DNA from: Frisingicoccus sp009929615
GTDB taxonomy: Bacteria > Bacillota > Clostridia > Lachnospirales > Lachnospiraceae
Direction of reading: 5' to 3'
Assembly (NCBI GenBank): GCA_028692275.1
Contig: JAQUXR010000030.1
Span: 1-28,255, forward strand
Length of the DNA stretch: 28,255 nucleotides
A program made the position numbers and the translations under genes. This document shows, piece after piece, positions 7,006-15,432 of this stretch; positions within the stretch are counted from its first letter, which is position 1; every line of letters starts with the position of its first letter. The notes below the pieces were generated by a model. It worked only from the letters and a program-made list of their open reading frames with translations. It was not told where the DNA came from and ran no database searches.

Positions 7006-7455
7006 ATGAAACTTTCAACAAAAGGCCGGTATGGCCTGAGAGCAGCGGTGGATTTGGCCTTATTCGCCAGCGAAGAACCCATGTCCATCAGTATGATAGC
7101 GACCCGGGAAGGACTATCCGAGAGCTATTTGGAACAATTATTTGCCAAGCTGAAAAAGGCTGGCCTTGTGCACAGTGTCCGTGGAACAAATGGCGGATAT
7201 CAGTTGTCCAAGCCTGCAAGGGAGATTTCCGTCGGAGATATTCTTAGAGCCTTGGAAGGGGACATGGTTATCGTTGATTGTCCGGACAGTGAAAGCATGT
7301 GTGCCAAGTTTGACTCATGTGTCACGAAGTATGTCTGGAAGCGTATTAATAATAGTATTAATGATACGATGGATTCCATGACATTGGAAGAGATTGTTGC
7401 CAACAGTCATAATGCGGCAGAAGAAAGTCATCAGAAGGCATATTGTTCAAAATAA
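7006..7455 (+). CDS. iscR: Rrf2-family Fe-S-sensing transcriptional regulator IscR
   Basis: 149 aa. N-terminal winged helix (KLSTKGRYGLRAAVDLA, SYLEQLFAKLKKAGLV, SVRGTNGGYQLSKP wing) typical of Rrf2 proteins. Three cysteines C92, C99 and C105 in the order CX6CX5C match the cluster ligands of IscR, so it likely carries a [2Fe-2S] cluster that reports cluster supply. It heads an operon with iscS, iscU and mnmA, and a palindrome sits in its leader. GAGGTGAG is the ribosome binding site. Expected role: repress the operon when clusters are abundant. CymR is a related alternative but lacks this cysteine triad. Confidence 0.92.
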   Translation: MKLSTKGRYGLRAAVDLALFASEEPMSISMIATREGLSESYLEQLFAKLKKAGLVHSVRGTNGGYQLSKPAREISVGDILRALEGDMVIVDCPDSESMCAKFDSCVTKYVWKRINNSINDTMDSMTLEEIVANSHNAAEESHQKAYCSK

Positions 7456-7479
7456 TTATATAGAAGTGGAGAGAAAAAG

Positions 7480-8667
7480 ATGGATAAGAAGATTATTTAT
7501 CTAGACCATGCAGCGACAACAGCTACACGGCCGGAAGTAGTTGAGGCTATGCTGCCTTATTTTACAGAGTATTATGGAAATCCTTCCAGTGTATATGATC
7601 TGGGAGCTAAGAATAAACAGGTTGTTACAGAATCCCGTGAAACAATCGCTAAAGCACTTGGAACTGATGCGGCGAATATTTATTTTACAGCAGGTGGTTC
7701 TGAAGCAGATAACTGGGCATTAATAGCAACTGTAGAAGCTTTAAAAGGAAAAGGAAATCACATTATCACATCTAAGATTGAGCATCATGCCATTCTTCAT
7801 ACCTGTGAATATCTTGCAAAAGAACGTGGATGTGAGATTACTTATGTAGATGTGGATGAAAACGGTATTATTAAACTGGATGAATTGAAGAAAGCTATCC
7901 GGCCTACGACCATTTTGATTTCAGTTATGTTTGCCAATAATGAAATTGGAACTATCCAGCCAATTAAAGAAATCGGTGCAATTGCTCATGAACATGGTAT
8001 TCTGTTCCATACAGATGCTGTTCAGGCCTTTACTCAGATTAAGATTAATGTAGATGAACTTAATATTGACATGCTCAGTGTCAGCGGCCATAAATTAAAT
8101 GGCCCGAAAGGTATTGGATTTTTATATATCCGAAAAGGTGTTAAGATTCGTTCATTTATTCATGGTGGTGCTCAGGAGAGAAAACGTCGTGCCGGAACAG
8201 AGAACGTACCGGGAATCGTAGGCATGGGAAAAGCTGTTGAGATTGCAATGAACACTTTTGAGGAACGGGTTCAGAAAGAAACAGAACTCAGAAATCACTT
8301 GATTCAGAGAGTTTTGTCAGAAATTCCATATGTCCGTCTGAATGGCGATAGTGAGAAACGTCTGCCAAATAATGCAAACTTCAGTTTCCAGTTTATTGAA
8401 GGTGAATCCCTTTTGATTATGCTGGATATGGCAGGTATCTGTGGCTCCAGTGGTTCTGCCTGTACATCAGGTTCCCTGGACCCATCCCATGTTTTACTGG
8501 CTATAGGTCTGCCTCATGAAATTGCCCATGGTTCTCTGAGATTGACAGTCGGAGAAGATAATACCATTGAAGAGATGGATTATGTTGTTGATAAAGTAAA
8601 AGAAATTGTGGCACGTCTTAGAGATATGTCACCTTTATACGAAGATTTTGTTAAGAAGAATCGATAG
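7480..8667 (+). CDS. iscS: Cysteine desulfurase IscS/NifS
   Basis: 395 aa. A PLP enzyme converting cysteine to alanine and a protein persulfide, the sulfur source for Fe-S clusters and tRNA thiolation. Seen: His103 (KIEHHA), Asp179 (FHTDAVQ), PLP lysine Lys205 in SGHKLNGPKG, the RAGTEN motif at 237-242, and the catalytic Cys328 in SSGSACTSG, the long flexible loop of group I enzymes. Second gene of the isc operon, 24 nt after iscR and 12 nt before iscU. Sulfur acceptors probably include both IscU and MnmA encoded downstream. Confidence 0.96.
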   Translation: MDKKIIYLDHAATTATRPEVVEAMLPYFTEYYGNPSSVYDLGAKNKQVVTESRETIAKALGTDAANIYFTAGGSEADNWALIATVEALKGKGNHIITSKIEHHAILHTCEYLAKERGCEITYVDVDENGIIKLDELKKAIRPTTILISVMFANNEIGTIQPIKEIGAIAHEHGILFHTDAVQAFTQIKINVDELNIDMLSVSGHKLNGPKGIGFLYIRKGVKIRSFIHGGAQERKRRAGTENVPGIVGMGKAVEIAMNTFEERVQKETELRNHLIQRVLSEIPYVRLNGDSEKRLPNNANFSFQFIEGESLLIMLDMAGICGSSGSACTSGSLDPSHVLLAIGLPHEIAHGSLRLTVGEDNTIEEMDYVVDKVKEIVARLRDMSPLYEDFVKKNR

Positions 8668-8679
8668 GAGGAAATAAAT

Positions 8680-9117
8680 ATGTACAGCGAAAAGGTAATG
8701 GAGCATTTTCAGAATCCAAGAAATGTAGGAGAAATTGAAAATGCCAGCGGTGTAGGTACAGTAGGAAATGCAAAATGTGGAGACATTATGCGTATCTATT
8801 TTGATATTGATGATAACCAGGTTATTCAGGATGTTAAGTTCAAGACTTTTGGATGTGGTGCAGCAGTTGCTACAAGCAGCATGGCAACAGAACTTGTCAA
8901 AGGCAAAACTATTTATGAGGCTCTTGAAGTGACAAATAAAGCGGTTATGGAAGCACTTGATGGTCTGCCGGCAGTAAAAGTACATTGCTCCCTTCTTGCA
9001 GAAGAGGCAATTCATGCAGCACTGTGGGATTATGCAGAGAAACATAATATTAAGATTGAAGGTTTATCCAAACCAAAGTCAGATATTGGTGAAGAAGAAG
9101 AGGAAGAAGATTATTAA
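8680..9117 (+). CDS. iscU: Fe-S cluster assembly scaffold IscU/NifU N-domain type
   Basis: 145 aa. The scaffold on which new clusters are built. The three cluster cysteines are in NAKCGDIM (C33, with the conserved Asp35), FGCGAAVA (C59) and VHCSLLAEEA (C103). The domain covers residues 1-125. An acidic tail (GEEEEEEDY) extends past the usual end. It corresponds to the N-terminal part of NifU without the C-terminal Nfu domain; a separate Nfu protein is encoded at 25770. GAGGAAATAAAT precedes the start. Confidence 0.96.
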   Translation: MYSEKVMEHFQNPRNVGEIENASGVGTVGNAKCGDIMRIYFDIDDNQVIQDVKFKTFGCGAAVATSSMATELVKGKTIYEALEVTNKAVMEALDGLPAVKVHCSLLAEEAIHAALWDYAEKHNIKIEGLSKPKSDIGEEEEEEDY

Positions 9118-9120
9118 TCC

Positions 9121-10209
9121 ATGGCTGATAAAAAAGTGATTATAGGAATGTCCGGTGGCGTTGATTCTTCTGTTGCAGCCATGCTTTTGAAAGAGCAGGG
9201 GTATGATGTCATAGGCGTTACGATGCAGATATGGCAGGATGAAGATGAATTTGTCCAGGAAGAAGAAGGGGGATGCTGTGGCCTGAGTGCGGTAGATGAT
9301 GCCCGCCGGGTAGCTCAGCGTCTGGATATTCCCTATTATGTGATGAATTTTAAAAGTGAATTTAAAGAATGGGTTATGGATGATTTTGTCCGGGAATATT
9401 TTCGGGGAAGAACACCGAATCCTTGTATTCGGTGCAACCGGTATGTGAAGTGGGAAGCGTTGCTTCACCGGTCGCTGTCTATCGGTGGTGATTATATTGC
9501 TACAGGACATTATGCTAAGGTCGTGAAGCTGGATAATGGACGGTATACTTTGAAAAAAGCACCTTCCTATAAGGACCAGACTTATGCTCTTTACAATCTG
9601 ACCCAGGAACAGCTTTCAAAAACAATTATGCCGGTTGGTGATTATACGAAAGATGAGATTCGGAAGATGGCAGAGGATATAGGACTGGCTGTGGCATCAA
9701 AACCGGACAGCCAGGACATATGCTTTATTCCGGATGGTAATTATCAGAAGTTTCTGTATGAGTATACAGGAAAGAAACTGCCTACAGGAAATTTCGTTGA
9801 TAAAGATGGCAATATTCTTGGAATTCATGAAGGAATTACCCATTACACCATTGGACAGCGCAAAGGGTTAAACCTTTCCATGGGACATCCTGTATTTGTC
9901 ACAGCCATCAACCCTGAAACAAATGAAGTCGTTATTGGCGATAATCAGGATGTTTTTGAATCTGCGTTAGAAGCCTCACAGGTGAACTGGATGTCTGTTC
10001 CGGAACCTGCACCGGGAGAAAAACTCCGGGTACAGGCCAAAGTGCGCTATGCACATAAAGGTGCAGAGGCTACAGTTCATATGACGGAAGACGGCCGTTT
10101 GATTTGCGAATTTGATGAACCTCAGAGAGCTATTACGCCGGGACAGGCTCTGGTCATGTATGATGGAGAGTTTGTTGTTGGCGGAGGCATTATCGAAAAG
10201 GCTCTTTAA
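9121..10209 (+). CDS. mnmA: tRNA-specific 2-thiouridylase MnmA
   Basis: 362 aa. It makes s2U34 in tRNA-Lys, -Glu and -Gln using ATP and sulfur from IscS. Visible: PP-loop GMSGGVDSS at 9-17; PCIRC with Cys102 and Cys105; DICF with Cys201. Cys102 and Cys201 are the catalytic pair and, with Cys105, also match the reported Fe-S ligands of E. coli MnmA. A GCCGLSAVDDARRVA insert follows the PP-loop domain. Start is 3 nt after the iscU stop; the purine-rich acidic tail of iscU supplies a GAGGAAG ribosome binding site. Being in the isc operon couples tRNA thiolation to Fe-S status. The stop overlaps the convergent PHP gene by 4 nt. Confidence 0.96.
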   Translation: MADKKVIIGMSGGVDSSVAAMLLKEQGYDVIGVTMQIWQDEDEFVQEEEGGCCGLSAVDDARRVAQRLDIPYYVMNFKSEFKEWVMDDFVREYFRGRTPNPCIRCNRYVKWEALLHRSLSIGGDYIATGHYAKVVKLDNGRYTLKKAPSYKDQTYALYNLTQEQLSKTIMPVGDYTKDEIRKMAEDIGLAVASKPDSQDICFIPDGNYQKFLYEYTGKKLPTGNFVDKDGNILGIHEGITHYTIGQRKGLNLSMGHPVFVTAINPETNEVVIGDNQDVFESALEASQVNWMSVPEPAPGEKLRVQAKVRYAHKGAEATVHMTEDGRLICEFDEPQRAITPGQALVMYDGEFVVGGGIIEKAL

Positions 10210-11081
10210 AGAGGCAGCATGATTGGCTGACGTTTTTTAAACACGGTATAATATTTGAAACCAAGTCCGGTTAAAAGGTCGTGGGTTTTTGAAAAATCAT
10301 AAGCAATGTGTTCAGGCTTATGGGCATCGGCACCGATAGTTATTTTTTCGCCGCCGAGTTCTCTGTAACGCTTCAAAATATCTGCTTGTGGATTTGGCTG
10401 ACCAAGACCATATTTGTAGCCGGCAGTATTGATTTCCAATGCCAGGTTCTGGTTTATGATAGCTTTCAGGGCTTCATCCAGAATGCTGGCATATTTTTTG
10501 TATGTATAATCTTTGTTTTTTTCCGGAGCATATCGAATGACATAATCGATGTGGGCATAGGTATCAAAGTTTTTATAGGCCTGAATGTTGTTACTGATCG
10601 TTTTGAAATAGAGTTCACATATATCTTCGACAGAGCGGCCCTCCCAAAAATCATCTTCATAAGGGTCGCCATGCCGCATATTTTCCGGAGCATGGCCATT
10701 TTTTTTAATAAATTCAATATCTTTCATATACCACGGGGCACTTACCAAATGGGAAGAACCAATGATAAAATCAAAGTCATGGGCAGAAGCAACGGCATCA
10801 TATCTGCCGGCTAGATGGGGCAGGAGGCCGAATTCAATGCCATATAGGATTTCAATATCTTTTTTATATATTTCACGTAATTCGGTTAATTTTTTTGTAT
10901 AAGCATCTATATCCACCAGAAATAGGGGCTCCTCTGTATCTGAAGGGTATTCGTAGTCCAGATGTTCTGTAAAGCAAATGGTCTTAAGGCCTTTTGCCAA
11001 AGCACCCTGTATCATGGATTCCATAGGGGATTCAGAGTCTGAAGAAAAAGATGAGTGCATATGGATATCACTTGTAATCAT
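10206..11081 (-). CDS. hisK: PHP-domain histidinol-phosphatase (HisJ/HisK family)
   Basis: 291 aa. Probable hydrolysis of L-histidinol phosphate, the penultimate step of histidine synthesis. The PHP metal ligands are all present: HMH (H7, H9), D15, H40 (CFTEH), E83 (GIEFG), H111 (GSSH), H177 (AHIDY) and DAH (D252, H254). Length and the GRSVEDICELYF segment match the histidinol-phosphatase branch. It has its own promoter and is convergent with mnmA; their stop codons overlap in a 12-bp palindrome CTCTTTAAAGAG with no true terminator. No other his genes are nearby, so a different phosphoester substrate is possible. Confidence 0.87.
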   Translation of the reverse strand: MITSDIHMHSSFSSDSESPMESMIQGALAKGLKTICFTEHLDYEYPSDTEEPLFLVDIDAYTKKLTELREIYKKDIEILYGIEFGLLPHLAGRYDAVASAHDFDFIIGSSHLVSAPWYMKDIEFIKKNGHAPENMRHGDPYEDDFWEGRSVEDICELYFKTISNNIQAYKNFDTYAHIDYVIRYAPEKNKDYTYKKYASILDEALKAIINQNLALEINTAGYKYGLGQPNPQADILKRYRELGGEKITIGADAHKPEHIAYDFSKTHDLLTGLGFKYYTVFKKRQPIMLPL

Positions 11082-11120
11082 ATCATACCTCCATTAATGT
11101 ATAATTAATCTTTATAATTA

Positions 11121-11149
11121 AATATAGACGTGTTCTGACAGCATGTCAA
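11121..11149 (-). promoter_or_regulatory. Promoter of the PHP phosphatase gene
   Basis: Minus strand TTGACA (complement of 11144-11149), 17-nt spacer, TATATT (complement of 11121-11126). Confidence 0.7.
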
Positions 11150-11169
11150 ATAATAATACCCGAATATAC

Positions 11170-11198
11170 TTGAATTTTATTTTGTTATTGGGTAGAAT
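11170..11198 (+). promoter_or_regulatory. Promoter of gapA
   Basis: TTGAAT (11170-11175), 17-nt spacer, TAGAAT (11193-11198), giving a leader of about 55 nt that ends in an AGGAGGAA ribosome binding site. The rest of 11082-11262 holds only the divergent PHP promoter. Confidence 0.7.
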
Positions 11199-11262
11199 AG
11201 AAATATAAATAAGTTGTAATGATAAAATACAACAGTAAATTTATTTTAGGAGGAAGTTTATT

Positions 11263-12279
11263 ATGGCAGTAAGAGTAGCAATCAATGGGTTTGGTCGTAT
11301 TGGCCGTTTAGCATTCCGTCAGATGTTTGGGGCTGAGGGATATGAAGTTGTAGCAATTAATGATTTAACAAGCCCTAAGATGTTGGCACATTTGTTAAAG
11401 TATGATTCTTCTCAGGGCAGATATGCTTTAGCTGATAAAGTTACATCAAGTGAGGATTCCATCACTGTTGATGGCAAAGAGATTCGTATCTACGCATTTC
11501 CGGATGCTAACAACTGTCCTTGGGGTGAATTAAAGGTTGACGTTGTTTTAGAGTGTTCAGGTTTCTACACATCTAAAGATAAAGCACAGGCACATATTAA
11601 TGCCGGAGCACGTAAAGTTGTTATTTCAGCACCAGCTGGTGATGATTTACCAACCGTTGTTTATAACACAAACCACAGCATTTTAAAACCAGAAGATACT
11701 ATCATTTCTGCAGCATCCTGTACAACAAACTGTCTGGCACCTATGGCTGATGCATTGAATAAATATGCACCAATTCAGTCCGGTATCATGTGTACAATTC
11801 ATGCATATACAGGTGATCAGATGACTTTGGACGGACCTCAGAGAAAAGGTGATTTAAGACGTTCCCGTGCAGCTGCAGTGAATATCGTTCCTAACTCTAC
11901 TGGAGCAGCTAAGGCTATTGGTCTTGTTATCCCGGAATTAAAGGGTAAGTTAATCGGTTCCGCACAGCGTGTACCTACGCCAACAGGTTCTACAACACTT
12001 TTAACAGCTGTTGTTAAGAAAGCTGGTGTAACAAAAGAAGGAATCAATGATGCTATGAAAGCAGCAGCGAATGAATCCTTTGGTTATAATACAGATGAAA
12101 TTGTTTCTTCAGATATCGTAGGTATGAATTTTGGTTCTCTGTTCGATGCAACACAGACTATGGTTTGCCAGATTTCGGATGATTTATATGAAGTACAGGT
12201 TGTTTCATGGTATGATAATGAAAACAGCTATACAAGTCAGATGGTACGTACAATTAAGTATTTTTCTGAATTAGCATAA
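11263..12279 (+). CDS. gapA: Glyceraldehyde-3-phosphate dehydrogenase, type I
   Basis: 338 aa, usual length. It oxidises glyceraldehyde-3-phosphate with phosphate to 1,3-bisphosphoglycerate. NAD-binding GFGRIGR at 9-15, with Asp34 (INDLT) favouring NAD over NADP; catalytic Cys153 in SCTTNC and His180 in CTIHAYTGDQ. First gene of the gap-pgk-tpi block but with its own strong promoter and a strong terminator before pgk, so it is probably made at a higher level than its neighbours. Confidence 0.98.
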   Translation: MAVRVAINGFGRIGRLAFRQMFGAEGYEVVAINDLTSPKMLAHLLKYDSSQGRYALADKVTSSEDSITVDGKEIRIYAFPDANNCPWGELKVDVVLECSGFYTSKDKAQAHINAGARKVVISAPAGDDLPTVVYNTNHSILKPEDTIISAASCTTNCLAPMADALNKYAPIQSGIMCTIHAYTGDQMTLDGPQRKGDLRRSRAAAVNIVPNSTGAAKAIGLVIPELKGKLIGSAQRVPTPTGSTTLLTAVVKKAGVTKEGINDAMKAAANESFGYNTDEIVSSDIVGMNFGSLFDATQTMVCQISDDLYEVQVVSWYDNENSYTSQMVRTIKYFSELA

Positions 12280-12293
12280 TTCAGTAAGACCTA

Positions 12294-12330
12294 ACAAGGT
12301 CCGGTCTAATGGGGCCGGACCTTGTTTTAT
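12294..12330 (+). terminator. Rho-independent terminator of gapA
   Basis: Perfect 12-bp GC-rich stem (12294-12305 with 12316-12327), 10-nt loop, 3' TTTT. It separates gapA from pgk-tpiA. Confidence 0.88.
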
Positions 12331-12401
12331 TACAGAGGAAATATGCCGTTAAGAAGCGCAGAATATCGCGATAAATTTTTATGTATGGAGGATATGTAAT
12401 T

Positions 12402-13610
12402 ATGGGGTTAAATAAAAAATCAGTAGATGATATTAATGTTAAAGGAAAACGTGTGCTTTGCAGATGTGATTTTAACGTTCCTTTAAAAGACGGGGTTATT
12501 ACAGATATTAACCGATTGACAGCAGCCCTGCCAACAATTAAAAAATTAGTTAATGATGGTGGAAAAGTTATTCTCTGTTCCCATCTTGGAAAGCCAAAGG
12601 GTGAGCCAAAGCCGGAATTATCTCTGGCACCGGTTGCGGTGAAATTGAGTGAACTTTTGGGACAGGAAGTTAAGTTCGCAGCAGATAATGAAGTCGTTGG
12701 AGTGCATGCAAAAGCTGCAGTTGAACAGATGAAAGATGGAGATGTTATCCTTCTTGAGAACACCCGTTATCGTATTGAAGAGACAAAGAACGGTGAAGCT
12801 TTCAGCAAGGACCTGGCATCCCTTTGTGATATTTTTGTAAATGACGCTTTTGGAACGGCCCACAGAGCCCACTGCTCCAATGTTGGCGTAACAGAATATG
12901 TGGACACTTGTGTTGTTGGTTATCTTATGCAGAAAGAGATTGACTTCCTTGGAAATGCAGTAAATTCTCCGGTACGTCCATTTGTTGCTATCTTAGGCGG
13001 TGCTAAAGCGGCTGATAAGCTGAATGTTATTTCCAATCTTCTCGATAAATGTGATACATTGATTATTGGCGGTGGCATGGCTTATACTTTCCTTAAAGCA
13101 AAAGGGTTTGAGATTGGTACATCTTTAGTAGATGATTCCAAATTAGAATATTGCCGTGAGATGATGGAAAAGGCTGAAAAGCTTGGAAAGAATCTGTACC
13201 TTCCGGTAGATACGATAGCAGCTAAAGCATTTCCAAATCCAATTGATGCAGAAATTCCGGTAACCACGGTTTCTGTGGAAGCGATTCCAGCGGATATGAT
13301 GGGACTGGATATCGGTGCTGAGACAGCAGTAAAGTATGCTGAGGCTGTAAAGAGTGCTAAGACTGTTGTATGGAATGGACCGATGGGGGTTTTTGAGAAT
13401 CCTATTCTTGCCCAGGGAACAATTGCGGTAGCTAAAGCACTGGCAGAAACCGATGCAACTACCATTATCGGTGGTGGTGATTCAGCAGCAGCTGTAAATC
13501 AGCTTGGATTCGGTGACCAGATGACACATATCTCAACAGGCGGCGGTGCATCTTTGGAGTTCCTTGAAGGTAAGGAATTGCCAGGCGTTGTTGCAGCAGA
13601 TGATAAGTAA
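12402..13610 (+). CDS. pgk: Phosphoglycerate kinase
   Basis: 402 aa from ATG 12402. The frame is open from ATG 12381, but that start overlaps the GGAGG (12386-12390) that serves the later ATG, and MGLNKKSVDDINVKGK is the normal PGK beginning. It transfers phosphate from 1,3-bisphosphoglycerate to ADP. Motifs: RCDFNVPLKDG near the N-terminus, SHLGKPKG, NDAFGTAHRAHCS, LGGAKAADKLNVI, WNGPMGVFE and the nucleotide loop IIGGGDSAAAV. Separated by 17 nt from tpiA, hence co-transcribed with it. Confidence 0.98.
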   Translation: MGLNKKSVDDINVKGKRVLCRCDFNVPLKDGVITDINRLTAALPTIKKLVNDGGKVILCSHLGKPKGEPKPELSLAPVAVKLSELLGQEVKFAADNEVVGVHAKAAVEQMKDGDVILLENTRYRIEETKNGEAFSKDLASLCDIFVNDAFGTAHRAHCSNVGVTEYVDTCVVGYLMQKEIDFLGNAVNSPVRPFVAILGGAKAADKLNVISNLLDKCDTLIIGGGMAYTFLKAKGFEIGTSLVDDSKLEYCREMMEKAEKLGKNLYLPVDTIAAKAFPNPIDAEIPVTTVSVEAIPADMMGLDIGAETAVKYAEAVKSAKTVVWNGPMGVFENPILAQGTIAVAKALAETDATTIIGGGDSAAAVNQLGFGDQMTHISTGGGASLEFLEGKELPGVVAADDK

Positions 13611-13627
13611 AAGAGGAGAATTGAATA

Positions 13628-14374
13628 ATGCGTAGAAAAATTGTAGCAGGAAACTGGAAGATGAATATGACACCTTCCCAGGCAGTTGCTTTAATCGAAG
13701 AGTTAAAACCATTAGTTGTCAGTGAAGATGTGGATGTTGTATTTTGTGTACCGGCGATTGATATTATTCCGGCTGTTCAGGCAGCTAAGGGAACGAATAT
13801 CTGTATCGGTGCTGAGAATATGTACTTTGAAGAAAAAGGTGCTTATACAGGTGAGATTGCTCCGGATATGCTTACAGATGCCGGTGTAACTCATGTTGTC
13901 ATTGGACATTCAGAGCGTCGTGAATATTTTGCTGAAACGGATGAGACAGTGAATAAAAAGGTTCTTAAAGCATTTGAACATGGTTTAACACCAATTATCT
14001 GTTGTGGTGAATCTCTGACTCAGAGAGAGCAGGGAATTACCATTGACTGGATTCGTCAGCAGATTAAAATTGCTTTCTTAAATGTAACAGCAGAACAGGC
14101 TGCCAAGGCTGTTATTGCCTATGAACCGATTTGGGCCATAGGTACCGGTAAAGTGGCAACAACAGAGCAGGCACAGGAAGTATGTGCAGCAATTCGTCAG
14201 TGTATCAGTGAACTCTATGGAACAGATACAGCAGCAGCCATTCGTATTCAGTATGGCGGAAGCGTATCTGCATCAAGTGCACCTGAACTCTTTGCCCAGC
14301 CGGATATTGATGGCGGCTTGGTTGGTGGTGCCAGCCTGAAAAAGGATTTTGGAGCTATCGTAAATTATAAATAG
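13628..14374 (+). CDS. tpiA: Triose-phosphate isomerase
   Basis: 248 aa. It interconverts dihydroxyacetone phosphate and glyceraldehyde-3-phosphate. Catalytic residues: Asn9 and Lys11 (GNWKMN), His94 (IGHSERRE) and Glu166 (AYEPIWAIGTGK); phosphate-binding YGGSV and GGASL near the C-terminus. Second gene of the pgk-tpiA unit, ribosome binding site GAGGAGA. A bidirectional terminator follows. Confidence 0.98.
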   Translation: MRRKIVAGNWKMNMTPSQAVALIEELKPLVVSEDVDVVFCVPAIDIIPAVQAAKGTNICIGAENMYFEEKGAYTGEIAPDMLTDAGVTHVVIGHSERREYFAETDETVNKKVLKAFEHGLTPIICCGESLTQREQGITIDWIRQQIKIAFLNVTAEQAAKAVIAYEPIWAIGTGKVATTEQAQEVCAAIRQCISELYGTDTAAAIRIQYGGSVSASSAPELFAQPDIDGGLVGGASLKKDFGAIVNYK

Positions 14375-14390
14375 TATTCTATATAAAGAA

Positions 14391-14420
14391 AAAAAGCCAA
14401 TTTTTATTGGCTTTTTTTTG
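14391..14420. terminator. Bidirectional terminator between tpiA and the membrane-protein gene
   Basis: AAAAAGCCAAT (14391-14401) pairs with ATTGGCTTTTT (14406-14416), 4-nt loop, with T-runs on both strands. It serves tpiA (+) and the convergent gene (-), whose last codons lie within it. Confidence 0.9.
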
Positions 14421-15057
14421 TACCCATATGGTTTAAATGTCGTAAAAGTATAGTAAAGATATAAGCACCACCGATAATGATAATACACCAGAGAATCGTT
14501 ATATAAACTGGCTGTTCATAAACATGGAGAAATGGATAAGGTCCTACGATAAGATGAGAAATATTCAATATGAGAATAATAACTGCATAAATGAGGGTGG
14601 GTATCAGTGCATAGAAGCTGTACTTCTTCGGCAGTAATGGTTCTTTTTCCAAAAAGACAAAGGATATGAATGCAAGGACCGGGCCAAGGAAGTGGTGGAC
14701 CAGCATAGAACCTTGAAGAAGCATCATCTGATAGCCGCCGGGACCGGCCGTTGGTGCCAGAACACATACGACGACAACGAAAGTTACTGTCAAACAGCAG
14801 GTTGCCATGTATTTGGCAGTTTTAACCCATAAGGGAATGGCTGAAGAATGGCCTTTTAAACATTTCAAGGAATAGTATGCGCAAAGGCTGCAGGCAATAA
14901 GTGCAAAAATATTACTATCTTCCGTATAGAAGCGGAAGAGTGTAAAACCATAGTTGGAAGCACTCATTGCCAGTGTGATGATTTCCATGATAACAATAAT
15001 AAGATTGATGAGAAAGGATAGTTGCAATCTTTTCTTTTGTGGGGTGTATTCGTTCAA
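14404..15057 (-). CDS. Six-transmembrane protein, Pr6Pr-like
   Basis: 217 aa, mostly hydrophobic, with about six membrane segments (near residues 13-33, 47-68, 83-102, 115-136, 147-168 and 182-205). Features shared with the Pr6Pr (predicted six-TM) family are FYTEDSNIFAL after TM1 and LVHHFLGPVLAF in TM4, with conserved His residues in the membrane. Function of the family is unknown. It has its own minus-strand promoter and GGAGG site. It interrupts the usual tpi-gpmI neighbourhood. Assignment to Pr6Pr is by pattern and not certain. Confidence 0.68.
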   Translation of the reverse strand: MNEYTPQKKRLQLSFLINLIIVIMEIITLAMSASNYGFTLFRFYTEDSNIFALIACSLCAYYSLKCLKGHSSAIPLWVKTAKYMATCCLTVTFVVVVCVLAPTAGPGGYQMMLLQGSMLVHHFLGPVLAFISFVFLEKEPLLPKKYSFYALIPTLIYAVIILILNISHLIVGPYPFLHVYEQPVYITILWCIIIIGGAYIFTILLRHLNHMGTKKSQ

Positions 15058-15088
15058 AACAGTGCCTCCTAAATTTTAATTTATATTT

Positions 15089-15117
15089 AGTATAACATAT
15101 TGAAAAAAATTTGAAAA
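15089..15117 (-). promoter_or_regulatory. Probable promoter of the Pr6Pr-like gene
   Basis: Minus strand TTTTCA (complement of 15112-15117), 17-nt spacer, TATACT (complement of 15089-15094). The -35 is weak. Confidence 0.45.
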
Positions 15118-15122
15118 ACCTA

Positions 15123-15150
15123 TTGACTATAAAAGGATATTGGATATAAT
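15123..15150 (+). promoter_or_regulatory. Promoter of the metal-efflux pair
   Basis: TTGACT (15123-15128), 16-nt spacer, consensus TATAAT (15145-15150). It is back to back with the Pr6Pr-like promoter. No clear metal-regulator operator was recognised nearby. Confidence 0.7.
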
Positions 15151-15203
15151 ATAAATATATGAACAAGTAATCATATGAAAATAAATTTAAGGAGAGAGAA
15201 TAT

Positions 15204-15422
15204 ATGAAAAAGAAATTTAAGTTAGTGGATTTGGATTGCGCAAACTGTGCAGCAAAGATGGAAGATGCTATTAAAAAAATTGATGGTGTGGAAGATGCCA
15301 GTGTAAGTTTTATGACACAGAAGATGACAATTAATGCAGAAGAAGGAGAATTTGACCGCATCATGCAGGAAGTTGTTAAAGTCTGCAGCAAAGTAGAACC
15401 TGACTGTCAGATTCTTCTTTAG
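15204..15422 (+). CDS. Stand-alone heavy-metal-associated (HMA) domain protein
   Basis: 72 aa, a single ferredoxin-like HMA domain. The metal site is DCANCAAK with Cys12 and Cys15; the preceding Asp (DLDC) is more typical of Zn/Cd-type than of Cu-type (GMTC) domains. KIDGVEDASVSF is the usual second strand. The stop codon overlaps the AGGAGG of the ATPase gene 10 nt on, so the two are coupled. It most likely delivers metal to, or replaces the missing N-terminal domain of, that pump. Confidence 0.9.
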   Translation: MKKKFKLVDLDCANCAAKMEDAIKKIDGVEDASVSFMTQKMTINAEEGEFDRIMQEVVKVCSKVEPDCQILL

Positions 15423-15432
15423 GAGGCAGCTG

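Noticed and set aside
10202..10213. Palindrome CTCTTTAAAGAG at the mnmA/PHP junction as a terminator or operator
   Set aside because: Only 12 AT-rich bp made by the overlapping stop codons, with no loop or T-run.
10308..10814. Plus-strand 168-codon ORF
   Set aside because: Antisense to the PHP phosphatase gene, whose metal ligands are all intact.
12281..12763. Minus-strand 160-codon ORF beside pgk
   Set aside because: Overlaps the gapA terminator and the pgk N-terminus; no start signals and biased composition.
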